26,871 nt of DNA from the NCBI GenBank assembly GCA_964355775.1, contig CAYHEP010000009.1, positions 1 through 26,871 of the forward strand, written 5' to 3'. The notes below the pieces were generated by a model that was not told where the DNA came from, did not search any database, and saw only the letters and a list, made by a program, of their open reading frames with translations. The position numbers and the translations under genes were made by a program. Shown piece after piece: positions 21,034 through 26,871 of this stretch (its first letter is position 1; each line of letters starts with the position of its first letter). Source of the stretch: JBBTSB01 sp964355775 (GTDB lineage Bacteria > Patescibacteriota > Minisyncoccia > 2-02-FULL-40-12 > IGHO2-01-FULL-4-A).

Positions 21034-21042
21034 ATCTCTATT

Positions 21043-21597
21043 ATGACACCACTAATTATTGTTCTCGTCGTAGGGGGAGTTGTAGTTTTATGGCTCATTG
21101 GCACGTTCAATGGCCTCGTCAGGGCGCGCAATCGCGTTAAGGAGTCGTGGTCTGATATCGATGTCCAACTCAAACGTCGCTATGATTTGATCCCGAATTT
21201 AGTTGAAACGGTCAAAGGCTACGCCAAGCATGAAAGCGGAGTGTTTGAACAGGTGACCAAAGCCCGCGCCGCGGCTATGGGAGCCCAAACGGTAGCAGAG
21301 CACGGTCAAGCCGAAAACATGCTTGCCGGAGCGCTCAAGAGCTTGTTTGCTGTTTCCGAGGCTTATCCCGATCTGAAGGCAAGTGCCAACTTTGGCAAGC
21401 TACAAGACGAGCTCTCCGATACCGAAAACAAAATCCAAGCGGCACGACGGTTCTACAATTCCAATGTCTTGAGTCTGAACACAAAAATTGAAACATTCCC
21501 GACCAATCTGATCGCCGGAGCATTTGGATTTAAAAAAGAAGCGTTTTTCGAAATTGAAAATCCAGCAGAAAAAGAAAATGTCAAAGTAAGTTTCTAA
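21043..21597 (+). CDS. lemA: LemA-family protein
   Basis: The 184-residue protein has one N-terminal membrane helix (residues 3-22) and the LemA helical domain: NRVKESWSDIDVQLKRRYDLIPNLVETVKGY, then the YPDLKASANFGKLQDEL and DTENKIQAARRFYN blocks, and FPTNLIAGAFGFK near the end. Function is poorly known; LemA proteins often neighbour the HtpX protease, which is also found here at 23325. Its stop directly abuts the pyrG start. Confidence 0.92.
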   Translation: MTPLIIVLVVGGVVVLWLIGTFNGLVRARNRVKESWSDIDVQLKRRYDLIPNLVETVKGYAKHESGVFEQVTKARAAAMGAQTVAEHGQAENMLAGALKSLFAVSEAYPDLKASANFGKLQDELSDTENKIQAARRFYNSNVLSLNTKIETFPTNLIAGAFGFKKEAFFEIENPAEKENVKVSF

Positions 21598-23223
21598 ATG
21601 GCAAAAACAAAATTTATATTTATAGTGGGTGGTGTCATGTCGGGAATCGGCAAAGGCATCACCACCTCATCGATCGGCCGTGTCTTAAAGGACTACGGCT
21701 TTTCGGTTACGGCGATGAAGATCGATCCCTACCTCAATGTTGATGCCGGCACGCTCAATCCGATTGTTCACGGTGAAGTCTTTGTGACCGACGATGGCAC
21801 GGAAGGCGATCAGGACCTCGGAAACTATGAACGTTTTTTGGAAACCGATATGTCGCGAAAAAATATCATGACTTCCGGGCTGGTCTATCAAACGGTCATC
21901 CAGCGGGAGCGCAACCTTGAATACGGAGGACAAGACGTAGAGATGATGAGTGAAATTCCCAATGAAGTCATGCGCCGGTTCAAAGATCTTTCCGATACTG
22001 CGAAAACGGATTTTGTTCTGGTGGAAGTCGGCGGTACGGTGGGCGACAACGAAAATCTCGTTTTTTTGGAAGCAGCTCGTATCATGAAGCTCAACGACCC
22101 CGATGGAGTGATCTTTGTCCTCGTAAGCTACATGCCCATCTTGAGCAACACGGGAGAAATGAAATCCAAGCCGACCCAGCACGCAGTCAAAGCGCTGAAC
22201 TCGGTTGGAATCAACGTGGATATGCTCATCGCTCGCGCATCGGTCTCAATCGACAAGATGAGAAAGGAAAAAATTTCCCGCATGTGCAACATCCACGCTG
22301 AAGACGTGATCTCTGCGCCTGATGTCTCTTCGATCTATGAAGTACCGATGAATTTCGAGCGTGATTTGATTGGAAAAAATATTCTCAAAAAATTCGGGCT
22401 ATCGGTGCACAAGCACGACAGCACCACATGGCAAAAACTCGTCGAATCAATCCACGAAGCAAAAAAAGTAGTAAAAATCGGCATCGTAGGTAAATATTTT
22501 GTCAGTGGAGATTTTTCACTTACGGATGCATATCTGTCGGTGATTGAAGCTGTCAAACACGCATCATGGGCGCATGGCCGCAAACCGGAGATCACATGGC
22601 TTAACTCTGAAGAGTACGAGAAGGATCCCAAGAAACTCAAAGAACTTTCAACATTTGATGGAATTATCGTACCCGGCGGATGGGGAAGCCGTGGCGTAGA
22701 GGGCAAGATCTCCACCGCACAATACTGCCGGGAAAACAACATCCCGTACCTCGGTCTCTGCTATGGACTCCAGATGGCGGTGATTGAATATTCACGCAAT
22801 GTCGTAGGCCTCAAAGGAGCGCACACCACGGAAGTAGATCCCAAGACCAAGTATCCGGTCATTGACACGATTCCCGACCAAATCAAAAACATCACCCAAA
22901 AAATCATGGGTGGCACAGCACGCTTGGGAGCGTATGACTGTCAGCTGAAAGAAGGAACACTTGCCCGCCAACTCTATGGCGGGAGTAAGATTTCCGAACG
23001 TCACCGCCACCGCTACGAAGTAAACAACGACTACAAAGCGCAAATCGAAAAAGCCGGCCTCGTCATTTCCGGCACTAACCCAAAAAGCAATCTCGCCGAA
23101 ATCATCGAGCTCCCGGGCCACAAGTTTTTCATGGGAACCCAATTCCATCCCGAGCTGAAGTCCCGCCCTTTACATCCGCACCCGCTGTTCCTAGGCTTTA
23201 TCCAAGCTGCAATAACCGGGTAG
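21598..23223 (+). CDS. pyrG: CTP synthase
   Basis: PyrG makes CTP from UTP, ATP and glutamine. The 541-residue protein has the synthetase domain (FIVGGVMSGIGKGITTSSIG, then KIDPYLNVDAGTLNP and GEVFVTDDG) and a C-terminal class I glutamine amidotransferase domain with GGWGSRGVEGK, the nucleophile Cys in LGLCYGLQMAV and the His/Glu pair in GTQFHPELKSRP. Length and all motifs are normal. The ATG follows the lemA TAA directly, so the genes are cotranscribed. It splits the usual lemA-htpX neighbourhood. Confidence 0.97.
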   Translation: MAKTKFIFIVGGVMSGIGKGITTSSIGRVLKDYGFSVTAMKIDPYLNVDAGTLNPIVHGEVFVTDDGTEGDQDLGNYERFLETDMSRKNIMTSGLVYQTVIQRERNLEYGGQDVEMMSEIPNEVMRRFKDLSDTAKTDFVLVEVGGTVGDNENLVFLEAARIMKLNDPDGVIFVLVSYMPILSNTGEMKSKPTQHAVKALNSVGINVDMLIARASVSIDKMRKEKISRMCNIHAEDVISAPDVSSIYEVPMNFERDLIGKNILKKFGLSVHKHDSTTWQKLVESIHEAKKVVKIGIVGKYFVSGDFSLTDAYLSVIEAVKHASWAHGRKPEITWLNSEEYEKDPKKLKELSTFDGIIVPGGWGSRGVEGKISTAQYCRENNIPYLGLCYGLQMAVIEYSRNVVGLKGAHTTEVDPKTKYPVIDTIPDQIKNITQKIMGGTARLGAYDCQLKEGTLARQLYGGSKISERHRHRYEVNNDYKAQIEKAGLVISGTNPKSNLAEIIELPGHKFFMGTQFHPELKSRPLHPHPLFLGFIQAAITG

Positions 23224-23231
23224 TTGCAAGT

Positions 23232-23326
23232 ATAGGCTTTCAGACAAAGCTTATCGGAGCGCGACGGCGCGAGATAGCAGGTCGAGATTTTTGCAAAAAT
23301 CTATGACCGGTTTGTGGAAAGCCTAT
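23232..23326 (+). promoter_or_regulatory. Folded leader (predicted three-way junction) covering the htpX start
   Basis: The outer stem pairs ATAGGCTTTC (23232-23241) with GAAAGCCTAT (23317-23326) and continues, after a small internal loop, with ACAAA/TTTGT. Inside are two hairpins: GCTTATC with GATAGC (23249-23278, tip GCGC-gacg-GCGC), and GGTC-ga-GATTTTT with AAAAATC-ta-TGACC (23280-23308). The outer stem includes GGAAAG, the only ribosome-site-like sequence, and the AT of the htpX ATG. This layout suggests a translational switch or a mobile palindromic element; no known family is recognised. Confidence 0.65.
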
Positions 23327-24227
23327 GCCAGCAACAAATTTGTACGAAAATAAGTCCAGCAACATACGCAAAACCATTCTCTTAATGACAGTCTTCTTTG
23401 TTTTGCTTATCGTCGTCGGCTATGCTCTTTCATATTACTTCGGCGACCCGAGCATTTTGTATATTGCGGTTGTTTTGAGCATCGTCATGAATTTTATAAG
23501 TTACTGGTGGTCGGACAAGATCGCCCTCTCGATGTCGGGAGCGCGAGCGGTCACGCGAACACAAGCCACCGAGCTTTATCGTGTCGTAGAAAACCTTTGC
23601 ATCACCGCTGGTCTGCCCCTGCCACGCATCTATATCATGGAAGCTCCACAGATCAATGCATTTGCCACCGGACGCAACCCCGAACATGCGGCAATCGCCG
23701 TGACAACCGGTGCTCTGCAAAAACTCAACAACGAGGAACTCGAAGGTGTCCTCGCTCACGAGATGTCCCACATCGGAAATCGCGATATTTTGATCTCATC
23801 GGTGGTTGTTGTACTTGTTGGAGTTATTGCTATCACTGCCGACATAGGTATGCGTGCGACGCTCTTTGGGGGACGCCGCCGAAGCAATGACAACGGGGGA
23901 GGGGGAATCGGATTGATTATCGGTCTTGTCGCTATGATCATAGCACCAATCGCCGCAACCATGATCCGCCTTGCCGTCTCCCGCCAACGCGAGTATCTTG
24001 CCGATACCAGTGGCGCATTGCTCACCCGCTATCCCGACGGCTTGGCATCAGCTCTTGAAAAAATTCGCGCCGATCACACCGCTATGCCGCACACTCACAC
24101 CGCCACCGCGCATCTTTTCATCGGCTCTCCTCTGAACGAAGACGACACCGACAAACCCAGCTTTTTCGCCCGTTTATTTATGACTCACCCCCCACTATCG
24201 GATAGAATTCGACGTTTACGTGGATAG
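23325..24227 (+). CDS. htpX: HtpX-family membrane zinc protease
   Basis: The 300-residue M48-family protease has two N-terminal membrane helices (residues about 15-36 and 40-58) and the zinc motif HEMSH in LEGVLAHEMSHIGNRDI. Further membrane segments follow near 165-190 and 200-225, then the third zinc-ligand region REYLADTSGALLTRYPDGLASALEKI. HtpX degrades misfolded membrane proteins and is often stress-induced. Sequence and length are normal. The start codon is covered by the folded leader at 23232-23326, which could link its translation to temperature or another signal; this is inference. Confidence 0.94.
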   Translation: MPATNLYENKSSNIRKTILLMTVFFVLLIVVGYALSYYFGDPSILYIAVVLSIVMNFISYWWSDKIALSMSGARAVTRTQATELYRVVENLCITAGLPLPRIYIMEAPQINAFATGRNPEHAAIAVTTGALQKLNNEELEGVLAHEMSHIGNRDILISSVVVVLVGVIAITADIGMRATLFGGRRRSNDNGGGGIGLIIGLVAMIIAPIAATMIRLAVSRQREYLADTSGALLTRYPDGLASALEKIRADHTAMPHTHTATAHLFIGSPLNEDDTDKPSFFARLFMTHPPLSDRIRRLRG

Positions 24228-24234
24228 TTGTTCG

Positions 24235-24279
24235 TATCGTATCAATATGATACGATAAACATAGTCAAATGATACGATT
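24235..24279 (+). promoter_or_regulatory. Palindromic operator upstream of the Fic gene
   Basis: TATCGTATCA (24235-24244) and TGATACGATA (24248-24257) form an exact inverted repeat with a three-base centre. A third half-site TGATACGATT (24270-24279) abuts the ATG. The winged-helix N-terminus of the Fic protein is a natural candidate to bind here. Confidence 0.75.
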
Positions 24280-25323
24280 ATGACAAAATTGAGCCAAAAA
24301 GAGCAAGAAATCATCGCCATCCTTCTCAAAAAAGGAGCCATTTCTTCGTCAGATGTCCACGAATTACTACCTGATTTTTCCTTAGTAACCATAAAGCGCG
24401 CACTCTCGGCATTGGCGAAAGGTGAATATCTGGCTATCGAAGGATCCGGGCCTTCTACAATCTATGAAGTTGCTCAACTTGGCAGGATTTTTGCGGATAT
24501 TGACGCCCATGCGTACTGTGCTGAAGAGCCGGACAAACGCTATGGTTTAAAAAACTTCAATTTTGACTTGCTCAATGCATTCCCCGAAAATCTCTTTACC
24601 GATACCGAGCTATTAGCACTCGACAACGCTACGACCACGTATCATCAGCGCACGACGAACGTGCCGGAATCTATCCAAAAGAAAGAACTTGAGCGCCTCA
24701 TCATCGAGCTCTCGTGGAAATCATCCAAAATCGAGGGCAACACCTACACCTTGCTCGATACCGAAAAATTGATCCTCGAAAACAAAGAAGCGTCCGGGCA
24801 TGACCACCAAGAAGCTCGGATGATCCTCAATCACAAAGATGCGTTTACCTTTGTGCATGACAACGCGACGGAATTTGTCGGCCTGACTCGCGCCAATCTC
24901 GAAAAACTTCACTCAATCCTGATCAAGGACCTTAATGTAGGTACCGGATTGAGAAGCAGAGCGGTCGGTGTCCTGGGGTCAGCGTATCAGCCCTTGAGCA
25001 CCGGATTTCAAATCGACGAGGCGATCACCGCACTTCATTATGCAATCGAAAAAGCCACGACGCCATATGCAAAAGCCTTACTTGCACTGCTCTGCATCAG
25101 CTACATCCAACCGTTTGAAGATGGAAACAAGCGCACCTCGCGCCTGATGGCCAACGCGCTTTTGTTGGCTCACGGTTGCGCGCCACTTTCATATAGGAGT
25201 ATCGATGAAAACGAGTACCGGGAAACGATGCTGGTGTTTTATGAACTAAACTCTATCATGCCATTCAAAAAAATCTTCGTCGCTCAATATGAGTTCGGAG
25301 CAACGAATTACGCGGTAAAGTAA
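24280..25323 (+). CDS. Fic-family protein with N-terminal winged helix and altered catalytic motif
   Basis: The 347-residue protein has a winged-helix DNA-binding domain (residues 1-65), a FIC_N-like region with the inhibitory motif SSKIEGN at 148-154 (the S/TxxxEG pattern that blocks the ATP site), and a Fic core. The core motif reads YIQPFEDGNKRTSR at 275-288: position 277 is Gln where active Fic enzymes have the catalytic His of HPFxxGNxR. Fic enzymes AMPylate or otherwise modify proteins. Loss of His could make this a regulator, a pseudo-enzyme or an enzyme with different chemistry. Strong palindromes upstream suggest autoregulation. The next gene starts 4 bases after the stop. Confidence 0.88.
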   Translation: MTKLSQKEQEIIAILLKKGAISSSDVHELLPDFSLVTIKRALSALAKGEYLAIEGSGPSTIYEVAQLGRIFADIDAHAYCAEEPDKRYGLKNFNFDLLNAFPENLFTDTELLALDNATTTYHQRTTNVPESIQKKELERLIIELSWKSSKIEGNTYTLLDTEKLILENKEASGHDHQEARMILNHKDAFTFVHDNATEFVGLTRANLEKLHSILIKDLNVGTGLRSRAVGVLGSAYQPLSTGFQIDEAITALHYAIEKATTPYAKALLALLCISYIQPFEDGNKRTSRLMANALLLAHGCAPLSYRSIDENEYRETMLVFYELNSIMPFKKIFVAQYEFGATNYAVK

Positions 25324-25327
25324 AACC

Positions 25328-26146
25328 ATGGCCAGAGAAAAACCAAAAATTCAAGCAGGAGCTGGGGTAGAACTTGGTGAGATGCTTGGCCACGGTCTTG
25401 AGAAAACTGTTTACGAGCAAAAAGATCGTCCTGATAAGGTTATCGGAGTTTATCACGAGGTCTTGGGAAAAAAGCCAGAAGTAACGAAGGCTCGGTACTA
25501 TTTAATGAATATTCTCCATATGTTGTACCCAAAGTGGTTTGTGCACTTTTCTCAAGTAGGCCAGGAGAAACTCTATAAATCAGGTAGGAAAAAAGGTAAG
25601 GAAAAAAATGCCAACTATTATATTACTGACAAGCTCGAGCTTAGCGAAGAACATAACAGGATGAGTGAAATCCAGTATAAACATGGTGAGCATGGAGAGT
25701 TAAAAGCTGAAGCAGACGAAATGTATGAACGACTTCGCACTGATCCTCAGTTTCTTGAATTTAAAGAGGAAATGGAACGAATAGAAATGGCTCATGCACC
25801 CAACATAAGTGGGGGATTGGAAATGGCAACCGTGAATTTTTCAAAAAATTCCGAAGGAAATTTGAATTATATTGATACCGCCGATCCTTTCTTTGATAAT
25901 GGTCGATTAGTAGCAGACGAGGTCGAGTTAGCATTTAGTGCTGAAAAGCTTAGGAGCAGAATTATGGAAAAACTCGCGGATCATGAACAAATCCAGGCTT
26001 TAGCACATTTGGACAGAATATTGATTTTACAAAAAGAACTTACAGCAGAAAGAAAAAAGGATGCAGAAAAGCTACGACAAGAATTTGAAAAAGGAGCGGA
26101 AAAACGTGAGCGAGAGTGGCAGAAAAAGTTCGGAAAGAAAAAATAA
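25328..26146 (+). CDS. Putative kinase-like-fold protein with C-terminal coiled coil
   Basis: I recognise no named family. The 272-residue protein begins with a segment shaped like a protein-kinase N-lobe: LGEMLGHGLEKTVYE (glycine-loop-like), then DKVIGVYHE and an ARYYLMNILHML helix. Near residues 183-196, GNLNYIDTADPFF is placed like the metal-binding Asp region of APH-type kinases. The usual VAVK lysine is not obvious, so ATP binding is unsure. The last 60 residues are a highly charged helix (ERKKDAEKLRQEFEKGAEKR). It follows the Fic gene by 4 bases and probably shares its promoter and operator. It is more AT-rich than the flanking genes. Confidence 0.65.
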   Translation: MAREKPKIQAGAGVELGEMLGHGLEKTVYEQKDRPDKVIGVYHEVLGKKPEVTKARYYLMNILHMLYPKWFVHFSQVGQEKLYKSGRKKGKEKNANYYITDKLELSEEHNRMSEIQYKHGEHGELKAEADEMYERLRTDPQFLEFKEEMERIEMAHAPNISGGLEMATVNFSKNSEGNLNYIDTADPFFDNGRLVADEVELAFSAEKLRSRIMEKLADHEQIQALAHLDRILILQKELTAERKKDAEKLRQEFEKGAEKREREWQKKFGKKK

Positions 26147-26150
26147 ATAG

Positions 26151-26188
26151 AAAAGCCGCCGGAGAAGATGAAAAGCCCGGCGGCTTTT
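26151..26188. terminator. Bidirectional intrinsic terminator
   Basis: AAAAGCCGCCGG (26151-26162) pairs with CCGGCGGCTTTT (26177-26188) over a 14-base loop. T-rich sequence follows on both strands. It separates the convergent kinase-like gene (plus) and the small gene at 26249 (minus). Confidence 0.85.
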
Positions 26189-26248
26189 CGTTTCTCGACG
26201 GCGGCGGGTGGTGGTACTCTTGGAATCTGCTCACGTTGTAAGCGCGAG

Positions 26249-26608
26249 TTACAGCTTGATGGTCCATCCGTTGCGGTCGAGCTCGCTAACAGCCTGACGA
26301 CCCGTAATGCCCCACAGCTTATACGTGAGCTGATAGGCTACGACTCCCCAAGCTACCGCTTCGTCGAGGTCCGGTGGCGGGGCGGGGATGTTCATCTTGT
26401 CGCGAAGCTCACCGCATGAGAGCTCGAGATTACGACGAGAAGAGCCTCTCTGCTGTGGTTCGATCCTGATCAGGATCTCGTGATGCTCCTTGACGAAAGG
26501 TCTCCCCACGCCACCTTGTGCATCGACCAGCAGGACTTCGACCAAAGCTTCGATCGTCCTACCGAGCATTTGTTGATGGTTTGCGGTGAGCTTGCCGGTC
26601 TTACTCAT
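26249..26608 (-). CDS. Hypothetical 119-residue protein
   Basis: The family is not recognised. The protein starts MSKTGKLTANHQQMLGRTIEALVEVLLVDAQ, has a basic central part (EPQQRGSSRRNLELSCGELRDKM), a PAPPPDLDEA turn and a C-terminal helix-rich section (GVVAYQLTYKLWGITGRQAVSEL). On the minus strand a strong ribosome site (GGAGAG) lies 7 bases before the ATG, which decides this strand over an overlapping plus-strand frame. It overlaps the upstream 37-codon ORF by 8 bases, so translation is coupled. GC content is higher than in the preceding kinase-like gene. Confidence 0.65.
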   Translation of the reverse strand: MSKTGKLTANHQQMLGRTIEALVEVLLVDAQGGVGRPFVKEHHEILIRIEPQQRGSSRRNLELSCGELRDKMNIPAPPPDLDEAVAWGVVAYQLTYKLWGITGRQAVSELDRNGWTIKL

Positions 26609-26714
26609 GCGGTTTCTCTCCTTCCATGAGCCGCTTCCTCCAGAGCCGCTCGGCCGTGATGTTCCAGAAAAGGAAGTGGAGGCCGGTCACGGTGGTCTTT
26701 CGGTCATCATTCAT
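26601..26714 (-). CDS. 37-residue small protein
   Basis: This short frame begins MNDDRKTTVTGLHFLFWNI and ends in a basic helix-like tail (ERLWRKRLMEGEKPHE). AGGAT lies 6 bases before its ATG. Its stop overlaps the start of the 119-residue gene, whose ribosome site lies within its 3' end. This suggests a leader peptide or a coupled small partner. No family is recognised. Confidence 0.55.
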   Translation of the reverse strand: MNDDRKTTVTGLHFLFWNITAERLWRKRLMEGEKPHE

Positions 26715-26773
26715 GGGATATCCTTTCGTTGTAATGTACTCAAAACCAAGCGGGAGTGCTTGACTTTGCTGTT

Positions 26774-26871
26774 GGCATGATATACCATGCCTAAAGAGTG
26801 GCCAATATCACCTCAAGGTGATAAGATACACCCCAGAAATGAAAAGCGGAGTTGACATACCATTTCTGATG
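26774..26871. promoter_or_regulatory. Palindrome-rich divergent promoter region at the right edge
   Basis: Three inverted repeats are visible: GGCATG/CATGCC (26774-26791), whose centre holds a minus-strand -10-like TATATC; TATCACCT-CA-AGGTGATA (26806-26823); and CAGAAATG/CATTTCTG (26834-26868). TTGACA (26852-26857) reads rightwards out of the window. The arrangement suggests divergent transcription under a dimeric repressor. Confidence 0.6.

Noticed and set aside
26168..26419. Plus-strand 83-codon frame near the right end
   Set aside because: It begins in the terminator and overlaps the minus-strand gene that has a strong ribosome site and a coupled upstream ORF.

Overview
The window looks like a chromosomal segment of a Candidate Phyla Radiation (Patescibacteria) bacterium, probably from the Parcubacteria side. 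This is an inference from gene content; no marker gene was compared. The supporting signs are an IF-2 that starts directly at its G domain, a DnaX with no tau extension, the membrane-anchored TraD/HerA-like ATPase and kinase-like proteins that recur in this group, dense packing with 4-base ATGA overlaps, leaderless-looking promoters, and short palindromic repeats inserted in frame in housekeeping genes. UGA acts as a stop codon (tatD, mazE and gtrA-like ends), so the UGA-recoded CPR lineages are unlikely.

Layout. 1-2025 (minus strand): infB-rbfA followed by tRNA-Cys and tRNA-Leu. 2061-4738: promoter, SAM riboswitch with intrinsic terminator, then metK-metG. 4740-7413: MazEF-type toxin-antitoxin pair, TerC-family membrane protein, TatD nuclease and a small membrane protein. 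7413-10289: leuS carrying an in-frame alpha/beta-hydrolase domain and several repeat insertions. 10324-12070: ECF sigma factor behind an inverted-repeat leader, small membrane protein, a conserved small protein, an antitoxin and a truncated PIN toxin. 12085-12572: second SAM riboswitch with terminator, a strongly folded leader and a 45-residue coiled-coil ORF. 12610-17797: TraD/HerA-like ATPase, inverted-repeat element, GtrA-like protein, dnaX and a flippase-like protein. 17814-21001: tRNA-Gln, hypothetical protein, RsuA-family pseudouridine synthase (minus), FAD-linked oxidase and a RelBE-type pair. 21043-24227: lemA, pyrG, then htpX behind a folded leader. 24235-26146: operator, Fic protein whose catalytic His position is Gln, and a kinase-like protein, closed by a bidirectional terminator. 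26249-26871: two small minus-strand genes with good Shine-Dalgarno sites and a palindrome-rich divergent promoter region.

How it fits together. Most genes serve core translation (IF-2, RbfA, MetRS, LeuRS, tRNAs, pseudouridine synthase), replication (DnaX) and nucleotide or cofactor supply (CTP synthase, SAM synthetase). Methionine use is visibly regulated: an S-box RNA sits ahead of metK-metG, and a second one sits ahead of a tiny coiled-coil ORF. The strongest candidates for new biology are the LeuRS/hydrolase chimera, the second SAM riboswitch unit, the RNA-like leaders that pair over start codons (sigma factor, GtrA-like protein, htpX), and the Fic/kinase-like pair.
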